Origin: Chitinophaga caeni
Lineage (GTDB): Bacteria > Bacteroidota > Bacteroidia > Chitinophagales > Chitinophagaceae
Direction of reading: 5' to 3'
DNA length: 64,000 nt
Assembly: GCF_002557795.1 (NCBI RefSeq)
Contig: NZ_CP023777.1
Coordinates: 1,690,001-1,754,000, forward strand
Shown here: one piece after another, positions 18,101 through 25,898 of the stretch
Layout: each line of letters begins with the position of its first letter
How positions within the stretch are numbered: position 1 is the stretch's first letter
Position numbers and translations under genes: made by a program
The notes under the pieces: generated by a model
What the model was told of the DNA's origin: nothing
Database searches by the model: none
Seen by the model: only the letters and a program-made list of their open reading frames with translations

Positions 18101-18479
18101 TACGATGCCTTTCCAACAAGGTCTGGGCCGCGGTAATTTGTTCAATAACATCAATGATCGTTGGACGGAAGCGAATCCTCGTCAAGATGTATTCTATCCG
18201 AGGTTGGCTTCAGGTTCTGTAAACGACAACTTCGCGACCAGCACTTGGTGGTTGAAAAATGCGAACTATCTCCGCTTGAAAACACTTCAAGTAAGCTACA
18301 ACTTACCCAAACATTGGATGCAGCAAATGAAGCTGAAATCGGCCAACATCTTCCTACAAGGAATCAATGTACTCACCTTCTCACCATTCAAACTTTGGGA
18401 TGTGGAACTGGGTGACGGTCGCGGCGCTGCTTATCCAAGCACGGCTTCATACAGTGCGGGTATTGCTATCAATTTTTAA
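15108..18479 (+). CDS. SusC/RagA TonB-linked outer-membrane receptor (locus 2)
   Basis: A 1123-residue SusC-type receptor. The signal segment ends near AMAQ (~38). An STN domain (~42-115, ISIHLKDAKVVEAFRHIEKN) implies FecR/sigma signalling. The carboxypeptidase-like domain is at ~135-205 (EVTGVVKDSTGLLLVGVTV), the signature EEVVVVGFGQQKKISLVGA at ~213, and the plug carries LTLVDGVPRDIANIDPEDIES and ATAVYGVRGANGVILITTKSG. The barrel ends in INF. It imports an unknown substrate with the SusD protein encoded next. It differs clearly from the locus-1 and locus-3 receptors, so the three loci are not recent duplicates. Confidence 0.96.
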   Translation: MNLSLPKFQRSKRGKIASLLCFLLFIGSGMVRSINAMAQDTKEQIISIHLKDAKVVEAFRHIEKNSSFKFLYDKSLESFPKRVTIQQNKITVAAVLQEIDRQTGLQFNESNNTIAVSYKSQNNLGATSAQAAARHEVTGVVKDSTGLLLVGVTVAVKNGKTGTGTDVNGRFVLNVQDDDVLVFSLIGYRTMEVPVNKRKHIEVIMQLATSALEEVVVVGFGQQKKISLVGAQATIAPKELKLPTSNLTNSLGGRVAGLVSVQRTGELGYNDANIYIRGISTFSSGLSAPLTLVDGVPRDIANIDPEDIESFSVLKDASATAVYGVRGANGVILITTKSGKAGKANYNVRYSEGITAFTKLPEFTDGATYMEMSNEALTTRGNAPVYSDDAIQQTRDGSDPYLYPSVDWFDEIFNKTGHVRNANANINGGSENAIYYVGLGYYDELGLYKTDDLSKYNSSIYLKRYNVTSNLTLKPSKTTTIKLGLQGYLSNVNLPTTGVGDLFDDAYFMSPIQIPTKYPDGKVADIRSGGLSNPWASLTQKGYANQWRSQIYSNLRLTQELPFITKGLSVTGMFSFDAYNYTSNRYTKSPDTYLATGRDDEGNLVYEQTAIGTEYLEYTKSNQGERTFYTEAALNYAREFGAHNVTGMLLYNQSDLINTYASNLESSLPYRFQGLAGRFTYGYQNRYFVEANFGYNGSENFAPDNRFGFFPSGGLGWVMSEESFFKPLKKYIQQFKVRFSHGIVGNSNISGRRFAYLSTVSSSTGGYTFGKDLGTSYPNKGHGKEIGEYGVDVQWETSRKTNLGFDITLLGESLTIQADLFKEHRSGIFLRRTSLPAYVGMINQPFGNVGIIDNKGIDLSMNYNKRFGDWNISLLGNFTYNRNEVVENDDPAWKYPWLERKGQKVGQRYGYVAMGLFESDDEVKNAPRQTGDVRAGDIRYKDINGDGVINSYDEVPIGYGNIPEIVYGFGFTVGYKSFALSTLFQGAANVDFILSGEGTMPFQQGLGRGNLFNNINDRWTEANPRQDVFYPRLASGSVNDNFATSTWWLKNANYLRLKTLQVSYNLPKHWMQQMKLKSANIFLQGINVLTFSPFKLWDVELGDGRGAAYPSTASYSAGIAINF

Positions 18480-18533
18480 TGAAAAGGCTATTGGATATTC
18501 ATGATATCAAGCTGTAAAATATTTTATCAGATT

Positions 18534-20336
18534 ATGAAGAAGAAATCACTCGTTTACCTGTTTGCCTTGGCCGCTACTTTAGGTAGCTCCTGTAAGAAAG
18601 ATTTCTTAAACCAGGTGCCGGATGACAGGATCACCATAGACCAGGTTTTCCAGAGAAGGGAATATTCCGAGGATTACCTTACGAACATTTACAACTATGT
18701 TCCCAATGATGCTTACCGTAATAAAACTCCTTGGGACGGCTGTTCCGATGATGCCGATGTTACATACGATCGGCCGGATCAAGGTTATGATACGTACCCG
18801 ATGAACCTCGGTAATTGGAATGCTGCTTCTAATTATTTCAATTACTGGAAAACTTTCTACCAAGGCATCCGTTCTGCTACTTATTTTATGAACCGTATCG
18901 GTGAAAACCAGGAAATATTGGCATTGCCCAACGGTGAGGCGTTAATAAGGCAATATAGCGCTGAAGCACGTTTCCTAAGGGCTTTCTTCTATTATAACTT
19001 AATCCGCCAATACGGACCGGTTATCTTATTGGAAGACACACCGATCTCCGGCGATTTAGCGCCTACCGATGAAGAATTGCAAAAGCCCAGGAATAGTTTC
19101 GATGAATGTGTGGATTATATTGTAACCGAACTGGATGAAGCTGCGAAAGATCTACCGAAACACTTTACGTCGCAGAATGAGTTGGATTATGGTCGCGCTA
19201 CCCAAGCGGTATGTATGGCTTTAAAGAGCCGCGTTTTATTGTTGGCGGCAAGTCCTTTATATAACGGTAATTCTGAGTATGCAGGTTTTGTGAACTTGGA
19301 TGGCAAACAATTAATTAATCAACAAGTTAGCATCGATAAATGGAAAAGCGCTGCAACTGCCGCCAAATACGTAATCGACAATTTCAATTTTTCTTTATAT
19401 AAGAAGAATAATGAAGGGGGGAATTTTGATCCGTACCTGTCTTGCCGCGATGTGTTCCTCGATCCTTGGAACAGCGAAATCATCTTTAGCAGGAACGCCA
19501 ATAACTTAAGCGCTTGGGAACGCTCCATTTCACCACGCTTGTGCAATGGTTATTCTGCCATCGGTGTCACACAATCCCTGGTAGATGAATTCGAAATGGC
19601 TAATGGTAAAGGTATCCATGAAGCGGGTTCCGGGTACTCGGAATCAGGGTTTACCACCACTGAAACTGAATACACATTGGCGAATACCCATAATATGTAC
19701 GTTGGTCGCGAGCCGAGGTTTTATGTGAACGTAAGCTATAACGGCAGCCCTTGGATCAATACCAGCGAAGGCGTGAAGGTTATTCAAACTTATTTCAGCG
19801 GCAACAGCGGTAAAAAGGGAACTTGGGATTTCTCTAGGACAGGCTACATTGCCCGTAAAAACCTGCATCCTAACAGTAACCCGCGTTTATCTCAATACGT
19901 TGCCCGGCCATATGTCATCATGCGCTATGCAGAAATATTGCTGAACTACGTGGAAGCTTTGAACGAGTCCGATCCCGGCAATCCCGATATCAAGTTTTAC
20001 CTGGATATGATCCGCGAAAGAGCCGGTTTACCGGGCGTTGCAGCGGGCCTAAGCCAAACGGAAATGCGCAATAAAATCCATCACGAACGCCGTGTTGAAT
20101 TGTGTCTTGAGAATATGCGCTATTTCGATACCCGCCGCTGGAAGATCGCGGAACAGACCGATGGCGGACCTTTCTACGGTATGAATGTTGACGCCGGTAC
20201 CCGTGTGACCGATTTGGCTTTCTATCAAAGAACTGTTTTCGAGCGCCGCGTATTCCTGAAAGCATATTATTTCTTCCCGATCCCGCAATCCGAATTAGAT
20301 CGCGATCGTAACCTGGTGCAAAACCCGGGATGGTAA
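18534..20336 (+). CDS. SusD/RagB surface lipoprotein (locus 2)
   Basis: A 600-residue SusD-family lipoprotein. ATG 18534 gives the lipoprotein signal MKKKSLVYLFALAATLGSSC with the lipobox at GSSC; the upstream ATG at 18501 would add an odd leader. Family features are IRQYSAEARFLRAFFYYNLIRQYGPV, then LNYVEALNE and MRNKIHHERRVELCLENMRYFDTRRWK. It pairs with the SusC encoded 54 bp upstream. The PVILLEDTPIS segment is the usual substrate-side loop. Substrate not predictable. Confidence 0.95.
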   Translation: MKKKSLVYLFALAATLGSSCKKDFLNQVPDDRITIDQVFQRREYSEDYLTNIYNYVPNDAYRNKTPWDGCSDDADVTYDRPDQGYDTYPMNLGNWNAASNYFNYWKTFYQGIRSATYFMNRIGENQEILALPNGEALIRQYSAEARFLRAFFYYNLIRQYGPVILLEDTPISGDLAPTDEELQKPRNSFDECVDYIVTELDEAAKDLPKHFTSQNELDYGRATQAVCMALKSRVLLLAASPLYNGNSEYAGFVNLDGKQLINQQVSIDKWKSAATAAKYVIDNFNFSLYKKNNEGGNFDPYLSCRDVFLDPWNSEIIFSRNANNLSAWERSISPRLCNGYSAIGVTQSLVDEFEMANGKGIHEAGSGYSESGFTTTETEYTLANTHNMYVGREPRFYVNVSYNGSPWINTSEGVKVIQTYFSGNSGKKGTWDFSRTGYIARKNLHPNSNPRLSQYVARPYVIMRYAEILLNYVEALNESDPGNPDIKFYLDMIRERAGLPGVAAGLSQTEMRNKIHHERRVELCLENMRYFDTRRWKIAEQTDGGPFYGMNVDAGTRVTDLAFYQRTVFERRVFLKAYYFFPIPQSELDRDRNLVQNPGW

Positions 20337-20365
20337 TTGATCCATAAACTAAAATGACAGAAACA

Positions 20366-21343
20366 ATGAAAAAATTCATTTATATACTTGGGATCGCCGC
20401 TTTCTCAACCGGTTTATCCAGTTGCGATAAAAGGGCCGACGATGTTATCGATGAAATTCCGGATACATATACGATGTTGTATATGCCGCAAGCTATCGAT
20501 TTACCGAATGAATATACTTTTAATAGATCCGCGGCAGGGGATAGCATTTTCTACGGCGCTTACCTGGGCGGCCCGAGATCTTTTGATACAAACATCGAAG
20601 TACAATTTGAAATCGACCAGGCAAAGGTGGCGGAATATAACAAGATGAACTTTACCAGCTACCCGGTGTTGCCGGCCGATAGCTATGAATTCACCGAAAC
20701 ATCGACCGTGATTCCGAAAGGCAGCCAGCATTCATCAACATTGAAGATGAAAATATTATCCGCTAACCTGGACGGTGTAGGTAAATTTTTATTACCGATC
20801 ACGATGAAAACCAGTTCACAAGTCAATGTAAACCCCAGTTTGGAAACGACATATTTCTTGGTAGATGCGCAATATTTATCGAATCCTTTCCCGGTGATGG
20901 ATCGCGCTGCTTGGGAAATTGTTGATTTTTCTTCAGAAGAAGCAACCGGTGAAGGTGCCAACAATGGTCACGCGATCCATGCTTTTGATGATGATCCGGC
21001 CACTTTCTGGACAACGCAGTGGAAAGGCGCCAAACCCGGCCCGCCACATCATATTACAATCAATATGAATGCTGATGAAAAAGTGCATGGTTTCAAATTT
21101 ATTGGTCGTATCGACAATAAAACCGGGGAAGTACGCACCACCGGTAATCCTAGGGATATCATTGTTGAAACCAGTATGGACGGTAGTACTTGGAATTACA
21201 GCGAGGCTTTCCACCTGGATAACGTATTGGAAAATACGATCTACCTGTCGTATGCACAGGATGCAACATATTACAGGATTACGATCAACAGTAGCCAAAG
21301 CGATAATTATCTAACACATATTGCAGAGTTATACGCATTTTAA
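20366..21343 (+). CDS. DUF1735 plus F5/8 type C (discoidin) surface lipoprotein
   Basis: A 325-residue lipoprotein; ATG 20366 gives MKKFIYILGIAAFSTGLSSC with the lipobox at LSSC. Residues ~30-160 match the DUF1735/BT_3987-like N-terminal Ig-like domain (YLGGPRSFDTNIEVQFEID, LPADSYEFTETSTVIPKGS). Residues ~185-325 look like an F5/8C/CBM32 carbohydrate-binding sandwich (AIHAFDDDPATFWTTQWKG, HHITINMNADEKVHGFKF, ITINSSQSDNYLTHIAELYAF). It is probably a surface glycan-binding accessory protein of the locus-2 SusCD pair, 29 bp downstream of susD. Confidence 0.88.
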   Translation: MKKFIYILGIAAFSTGLSSCDKRADDVIDEIPDTYTMLYMPQAIDLPNEYTFNRSAAGDSIFYGAYLGGPRSFDTNIEVQFEIDQAKVAEYNKMNFTSYPVLPADSYEFTETSTVIPKGSQHSSTLKMKILSANLDGVGKFLLPITMKTSSQVNVNPSLETTYFLVDAQYLSNPFPVMDRAAWEIVDFSSEEATGEGANNGHAIHAFDDDPATFWTTQWKGAKPGPPHHITINMNADEKVHGFKFIGRIDNKTGEVRTTGNPRDIIVETSMDGSTWNYSEAFHLDNVLENTIYLSYAQDATYYRITINSSQSDNYLTHIAELYAF

Positions 21344-21370
21344 TGTTTACCTAAACTGTACCTCCAAAGG

Positions 21371-21399
21371 CCGGGCTTCTTTTAAGAATGCCCGGTTTT
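21371..21399 (+). terminator. Hairpin with T-tail after the DUF1735 gene
   Basis: CCGGGCTTCTT pairs with AAGAATGCCCGG (one bulged T), followed by TTTT. It lies between the DUF1735 gene and the phosphatase-family gene, so the latter may be expressed at a lower level by read-through or from its own promoter. Confidence 0.75.
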
Positions 21400-21422
21400 G
21401 AACTTGAAAGAAAAATAAGAAC

Positions 21423-22259
21423 ATGAGATATTGGATTCTAATTTTGTCAATCTTATGCCTGGCCTGTAGCAAGTCGAAAAATTCTAATGGTGGGGATCCT
21501 GGAGATCCACCCGTTGAGGAGAAACCCAAGGTGAAGGTAATGACTTATAACATCTACGGTGCGCGTGCCAGCAGCGGTACCCCGGCCGATTTGGATATGA
21601 TCGCGGAAGTAATCAAGTCGGAGAACCCGGACTTAGTGGCTTTGCAGGAAGTCGATGCTTTCACTACCAGGACTGGAAAAGATGTGCATCAAGCGAGGGA
21701 TTTGGCAAAGTTGACAGGAATGGAATGGTATTTCACGAAAGCTATGGATTTGCAAGGCGGGGAATATGGAGATGCCGTATTGTCTAAATTCCCTATAAAG
21801 AACGCTACCAGGTATTCCCTCCCGGTTGCAAGCGGCGTAGGCGGGGAAACGCGCTCCGTAGCTTTGATCACGGTTGAAAAGGAAGGTAAAGAATTTCATT
21901 TTGCATCTACCCACCTGGACCACCTGGCACTGGAAGATAACCGCATTTTGCAGGCCAACGAGTTAAAGAAAATCATTACATCATTACAATTACCGATTAT
22001 TATCGCCGGGGATCTAAATGCGAAGCCGGAATCGGAAACGATGTCTATCATCAAGCAATATTTAACAACGGGTTGCATCAAGCAATGCCCGAATACCTTC
22101 CCATCAGATAATCCCGATCGTACGATCGATTATATTCTTTACACACCTATCAACAAGTTCAGTGTTCAGTCCTACAATTCTCCAAATGGGTACGTGGCAT
22201 CCCAAAGCGCTTATGCTTCTGATCATAGGCCGGTGGTTGCCATTTTTACCTTGAACTAA
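21423..22259 (+). CDS. Endonuclease/exonuclease/phosphatase-family lipoprotein
   Basis: A 278-residue exported EEP-fold hydrolase. The signal MRYWILILSILCLACS has a lipobox at LAC, followed by a Gly/Pro/Glu linker. Catalytic motifs of the family are present: VMTYNIYG (Asn), ALQEVDAFT (Glu, metal), STHLDH (His), IIAGDLNAKPES (Asp/Asn), DYILYTP, and the terminal SDHRPVVA (Asp-His). The family hydrolyses phosphodiester or phosphomonoester bonds in nucleic acids, phospholipids or inositol phosphates. At the end of a SusCD locus it probably removes phosphate from, or degrades, the imported material. Which bond is cut is not readable from the sequence. Confidence 0.9.
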   Translation: MRYWILILSILCLACSKSKNSNGGDPGDPPVEEKPKVKVMTYNIYGARASSGTPADLDMIAEVIKSENPDLVALQEVDAFTTRTGKDVHQARDLAKLTGMEWYFTKAMDLQGGEYGDAVLSKFPIKNATRYSLPVASGVGGETRSVALITVEKEGKEFHFASTHLDHLALEDNRILQANELKKIITSLQLPIIIAGDLNAKPESETMSIIKQYLTTGCIKQCPNTFPSDNPDRTIDYILYTPINKFSVQSYNSPNGYVASQSAYASDHRPVVAIFTLN

Positions 22260-22286
22260 CTTCATGAATGGTGCTCACTAACGACG

Positions 22287-22314
22287 GCCTGCCTCATTTC
22301 GGGGTAGGCTTTTT
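22287..22314 (+). terminator. Rho-independent terminator of locus 2
   Basis: GCCTGCC and GGTAGGC form a 7-bp stem (one G-T pair) followed by TTTTT, 27 bp after the phosphatase-family stop. Confidence 0.8.
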
Positions 22315-22477
22315 GCCATTTATGTATATGTGATGAATTATATTGAAATTTAACCTCTTATATTCAAAGATTTTTCCTAGTTTAGAAATATCTATTCGTC
22401 CAAGGTCGCATTGTAGTTAGCAAGGAAGGCTAATTTTTAGGTCAAAATCTGGTTACCCGGAAGCATAAAATTGAATT

Positions 22478-22882
22478 ATGAAGGCAAAAATCACTGTTAC
22501 ATTATTGTTGGCTGCTATCGCCACCGTTACGCTTTGTTCATTGGCAATCCCTCTCCAGGAGCACAACGAGAAGCCAAAAAATTTGAAAGTATTACCTAAA
22601 AAAATTGATCCTAAGGAGCTGATAAGCATCATGAGGGGCTTTAATGCTTCGTTGGGTGTTAAATGTAACTTCTGCCATGCTAAGAGTGCGGATGATCCTA
22701 AAAAGATGGACTTTGCCAGCGATGCCAACAAACACAAAGGCATTGCGCGCGGCATGATGAAAATGACGACTAAGATCAATAAGAAGTTCTTCGGTGGCGC
22801 CGAAGCAAGGGAAGTAACTTGTTACACTTGCCATAAAGGACATAAAGAGCCGGAGAAGATGACGGAAGAAAAAGAATCCTAA
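22478..22882 (+). CDS. Small di-heme c-type cytochrome
   Basis: A 134-residue exported protein with an N-terminal signal or anchor (ITVTLLLAAIATVTLCSLAIP). Two CxxCH heme-c motifs are visible: CNFCH at 63-67 and CYTCH at 115-119. The arrangement, with a preceding LISIMRGFNASLGVKCNFCH and following GKGH-like text, matches the reaction-centre cytochrome c subunit-like family that is common in Bacteroidetes without photosynthesis. It is likely a periplasmic electron carrier. It is monocistronic, with its own terminator. Confidence 0.9.
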   Translation: MKAKITVTLLLAAIATVTLCSLAIPLQEHNEKPKNLKVLPKKIDPKELISIMRGFNASLGVKCNFCHAKSADDPKKMDFASDANKHKGIARGMMKMTTKINKKFFGGAEAREVTCYTCHKGHKEPEKMTEEKES

Positions 22883-22907
22883 GATATCTTTATTGAACTT
22901 ATTTATA

Positions 22908-22943
22908 AAATAGCCACCGGTTCCGATCGGTGGCTATTTTTTT
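22908..22943 (+). terminator. Rho-independent terminator of the cytochrome gene
   Basis: TAGCCACCG and CGGTGGCTA form a perfect 9-bp stem with an 8-nt loop, followed by seven Ts. The A-run before the stem may let it also serve the opposite, minus-strand gene. Confidence 0.9.
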
Positions 22944-22991
22944 ACGAATAAAGCTGTTCGCTGTTAATTTTAATTTATACCAATTTCATGG

Positions 22992-23462
22992 CTAGGCCCC
23001 CGGCTCAGTATAATGAACGATGTCAATCCCAATACCGTTGGGATCTTCGATCGCAAAATGACGGTCGCCCCAAGGTTCATCCCTCAATTCAATTTTGATA
23101 GGCACTTTCTTTTGTTGTATTTCCTTGTAAAAAGTGTCTACATCCGCTACCTCGATCGTGAGGTACATGCCCCTGCCTTGGAATGCCTTTTGAAATAAAG
23201 CCTGCTGCGACGGATGTTCGGGCAGCAAGAAGCTGATTACCGGATTGCCCTCGGGATCAGATAACAATAGATAGAATTCGTTTTCGAAGAGGACACCGAA
23301 TTGTAATACTTCGGTGTAAAACTCTTTGCTTTCTGCCAGTTTGGATGTAATAATACCTGCATTTACTTTCATACTGCGTGTTTTTGTTGGATGATTTTTT
23401 GATTGGGCCGCTGAAACAATCGAAAAGCTAACCAAGCAAAAGATCGTTAAAATTGTTTTCAT
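22992..23462 (-). CDS. Exported VOC (glyoxalase/bleomycin-resistance) protein
   Basis: A 156-residue protein. The start at 23462 gives a signal peptide, MKTILTIFCLVSFSIVSAAQ; the frame continues upstream to 23537 but without coding character. The mature part is one vicinal-oxygen-chelate domain: KVNAGIITSKLAESKEFYTEVLQFG, LLLSDPEGNPVISFLLPE, YLTIEVADVDTFYKEIQQKKVPI, then AIEDPNGIGIDIVHY. Many VOC metal ligands are at strand ends; here an E before VADVD and the terminal D are candidates, but the first His is missing. Secretion is unusual for the family. Substrate unknown. Confidence 0.82.
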   Translation of the reverse strand: MKTILTIFCLVSFSIVSAAQSKNHPTKTRSMKVNAGIITSKLAESKEFYTEVLQFGVLFENEFYLLLSDPEGNPVISFLLPEHPSQQALFQKAFQGRGMYLTIEVADVDTFYKEIQQKKVPIKIELRDEPWGDRHFAIEDPNGIGIDIVHYTEPGA

Positions 23463-23694
23463 GATGATGGATTTGTAATACAAAATTGTAGAAAGCAGCG
23501 GTGAAAACATTGTAAAAAACGGACAAAAAACCGTCACGGATTAGGAATGATTGCAGGATTTCACGGAGTTTCAATTTTTTTTATGGCTTTTTATGGGTTG
23601 TTTTTGGATTGATGGATTGGTTAATTGGCTGGATGTGATTATAGAATATTGATATGATATAGATTTTGACTATATATTCATCGTTAAAAATAAT

Positions 23695-23712
23695 TTTGTA
23701 CTAATTGGTAAA
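23695..23712 (+). promoter_or_regulatory. Operator-like site upstream of the TetR gene
   Basis: TTTGTACTAATTGGTAAA closely matches the site in front of the OsmC gene (TTGTACTAAATGGTACA at 24349). Sharing of an uncommon 16-bp pattern by both promoters suggests binding of the TetR regulator encoded in between. Confidence 0.55.
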
Positions 23713-23740
23713 ATATTATACCTTTGGGTTGTCAAAGGAA

Positions 23741-24331
23741 ATGAACATGGCAGGCAGACCGAAAATATATGATGAAGATGCAATACTGGAAAAGGCGTTG
23801 AACGTGTTTTGGGAGAAGGGCTTCGAAAATGCTTCTGCTGATGATTTGCTCAAAGCCATGGGGATTGGGAAGGGGAGCTTTTACCTGGCTTTCAAAGGTG
23901 GGAAACAGGAGCTTTTCGAGAAAACTATGGATCGCGTGGTACACCGCCATTTCGATGAGTTTAGAAAAGGGGTACAGTCATGTGCGAACCCGGTGCGTTT
24001 AGTGAAGGATTTTTTCTTGTCGCTTGTTACGGAACAGTCGCCGGTTGGCGATAAAGGCTGCTATTTCGGAAATGCTTTGGTGCAAGTGAGTGATCAAAAT
24101 CTTCAACTAAAGTTGCAGGCAGTTAAGAACCTTGACATCCTGGAAGCCATCTTCAAGGAAGCGATGGATCGAGGTAAGAAAATGGGTTTACTGGAAACCA
24201 AGTTATCATCGAAAGAATTGGCGCTCTACCTCGTGAATCTTTGGAACGGTATCAATATCACCAAGCGGATGCAGCATGAACCTAAAGCTTTGAAACAACT
24301 CATGCTTTTAAACTTGGACATCATAGCATAA
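23741..24331 (+). CDS. TetR/AcrR-family transcriptional regulator
   Basis: A 196-residue regulator; ATG 23741 or 23747 (MAGRPKIYDED) is the likely start, since the frame from 23705 overlaps the operator-like site. The N-terminal HTH reads ILEKALNVFWEKGFENASADDLLKAMGIGKGSFYLAFKGGKQELF, a typical TetR DNA-binding region. The C-terminal ligand domain (~60-196) contains VTEQSPVGDKGCYFGNALVQV, similar to the TetR_C group near YcdC/AcuR-type repressors. It lies directly upstream of an OsmC-like gene and both promoters carry the same operator-like sequence, so it probably represses both. Confidence 0.92.
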   Translation: MNMAGRPKIYDEDAILEKALNVFWEKGFENASADDLLKAMGIGKGSFYLAFKGGKQELFEKTMDRVVHRHFDEFRKGVQSCANPVRLVKDFFLSLVTEQSPVGDKGCYFGNALVQVSDQNLQLKLQAVKNLDILEAIFKEAMDRGKKMGLLETKLSSKELALYLVNLWNGINITKRMQHEPKALKQLMLLNLDIIA

Positions 24332-24348
24332 CTTTTTTTTATCATTTT

Positions 24349-24367
24349 TTGTACTAAATGGTACATA
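24349..24367 (+). promoter_or_regulatory. Palindromic operator-like site upstream of the OsmC gene
   Basis: TGTAC-TAAATG-GTACA is a near-perfect inverted repeat 29 bp before the OsmC start. It is the better match of the two related sites that flank the TetR gene. Confidence 0.6.
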
Positions 24368-24395
24368 ATTAATTTAACAATAAAAACTTATCATC

Positions 24396-24809
24396 ATGAA
24401 ACGTAAAGCAATTGCCGTTTGGAATGGCGACATTAAATCAGGCGCAGGACATTTAACCACGCAAAGTACTACTTTGAACAAAACACAATATTCTTTCAAC
24501 AGTCGCTTTGCCGATGGTGTGGGCACCAACCCCGAAGAGTTATTGGCTGCGGCGCATGCGGGTTGTTTTACCATGAAATTGGACCTGGATTTAACGCAGG
24601 CCGGTTACACTGTAGAATCACTTGAAACCGAATCGGTTATTACTTTGGATAATGGTAAGATCACTTTATCGGAATTAACATTAAAAGCAAAAGTACCGGG
24701 GATTACGGAAGAGAAATTTCAAGAATTAGCCGCGGGCGCTGAAAAAACTTGTCCCGTTAGCAATGCATTCAGCTTTGAAATTAAATTGAATGCTACGTTG
24801 ATTGCTTAA
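24396..24809 (+). CDS. OsmC-family peroxiredoxin
   Basis: A 137-residue OsmC/Ohr-type thiol peroxidase that reduces organic hydroperoxides. The start region MKRKAIAVWNGDIKSGAGHL and TNPEELLAAAHAGCFTMKL carry the first catalytic Cys (AGCF), and the second is in AEKTCPVSNAF, both at the normal family positions. FADGVGTNPEELL supplies the conserved Gly/Glu loop. It is preceded by a TetR gene with a shared operator-like site, a common control mode for peroxide-response genes. Confidence 0.94.
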   Translation: MKRKAIAVWNGDIKSGAGHLTTQSTTLNKTQYSFNSRFADGVGTNPEELLAAAHAGCFTMKLDLDLTQAGYTVESLETESVITLDNGKITLSELTLKAKVPGITEEKFQELAAGAEKTCPVSNAFSFEIKLNATLIA

Positions 24810-24880
24810 TTGATTCAAAGGCCCCGGGGATGATTTTTAGAGGATTTTGATGAAATAGAAACCGTGGTAGGATATTGTTG

Positions 24881-24914
24881 AAACCGGTATGCCGTTGCTA
24901 GGCAGCCGGTTTTT
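24881..24914 (+). terminator. Rho-independent terminator between convergent genes
   Basis: AAACCGG pairs with CCGGTTT, with a second inner stem ATGCC/GGCA, followed by TTTTTCATTTT. It separates the OsmC gene from the convergent AraC-type gene. Confidence 0.75.
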
Positions 24915-24950
24915 CATTTTGGCAATATCGATATTCGTTTCGTGGTATTG

Positions 24951-25811
24951 CTAAGCCATTTTTTCCACTACTTTTTCCCTGGCTTGTTTCCTAAATTCCT
25001 TTGGACTCAGACCTTTTTGCTTCTTAAAATATTTATTGAAATGACTTTCATCCGTGAAGTTAAACTCGTTTGCAATTTCAGTGATCCGTTTATCGGAGTG
25101 CAATAGGCGGTGAACAATCAATTGTGTTTTATAATTTCCTAGGTATTGCTGCATGGTTTCACCTGTATGCTGCTTGAAATAACGGCTTAAATATGCCGAG
25201 GAAATATTGAATTGCTTGCCCAGGTGATCTGCCTTCAGCTTTTCAGGGTCATAAATGTTATTCTGGATATAATGCAAAATATCAAGGGCTTTCGCTTCCG
25301 TTTGTTCCGATACATCCAGTTGTTGAAACTTAGCAATATTTCTCGCCACGACAACGATCAATGTATTGACCAATTGCTGTATCAATTCCCTGTTGTAAAT
25401 ATCTTGGTTGATCGTTTCGCGGATAATAGCCTCTACTACCGGGCGTACCAACTGCTTATCGGTTAGGTTTTTCAGGATGCAACCTTGTTTATGGGATGCA
25501 TTTTGCAGTATATATTCCAAGCGTTGTATGTTTTCACCGGGTATCCCGCTATCCTTCAAATAAATATTATTAAACTTCAGGAAAAAAAACGTCGTGGTTG
25601 ATTTGATATCAAACGAATGACAATCTTCCGGCGTTACCAGGAACATATGTCCATCGTGGTAATCAAACTTACTTTGATTAATACATTGTGTTCCCGTTCC
25701 TGATATAATATATACCAATTCAAAGAAATGATGCCGATGGGCAGGTTCAGGACCTTCATCTAAGGTTATATAAGAAATTGAATACGGAGCATGTAATAAT
25801 TCTTGTTTCAT
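24951..25811 (-). CDS. AraC-family transcriptional regulator
   Basis: A 286-residue regulator; the start at 25811 (MKQELLHAPYSISYITLDEG) is chosen because the upstream 23 codons overlap the divergent promoter. The N-terminal cupin-like sensor (~15-110) contains AHRHHFFELVYIISGTG and DGHMFLVTPEDCHSFD. The C-terminal pair of helix-turn-helix motifs (~185-275) contains ADHLGKQFNISSAYLSRYFKQHTGE and ITEIANEFNFTDESHFNKYFKKQKGLSPKEFRK. It is transcribed divergently from the quinone-reductase-like gene with 87 bp between starts, so that gene is its probable target. Confidence 0.93.
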   Translation of the reverse strand: MKQELLHAPYSISYITLDEGPEPAHRHHFFELVYIISGTGTQCINQSKFDYHDGHMFLVTPEDCHSFDIKSTTTFFFLKFNNIYLKDSGIPGENIQRLEYILQNASHKQGCILKNLTDKQLVRPVVEAIIRETINQDIYNRELIQQLVNTLIVVVARNIAKFQQLDVSEQTEAKALDILHYIQNNIYDPEKLKADHLGKQFNISSAYLSRYFKQHTGETMQQYLGNYKTQLIVHRLLHSDKRITEIANEFNFTDESHFNKYFKKQKGLSPKEFRKQAREKVVEKMA

Positions 25812-25898
25812 GCTGTAAAAGTACAGAAATGTGTAAATATTATACCAAAGATAATACGAGTTGCCGGTATAAATTTGCAATTACAAAATCATTCTAAT

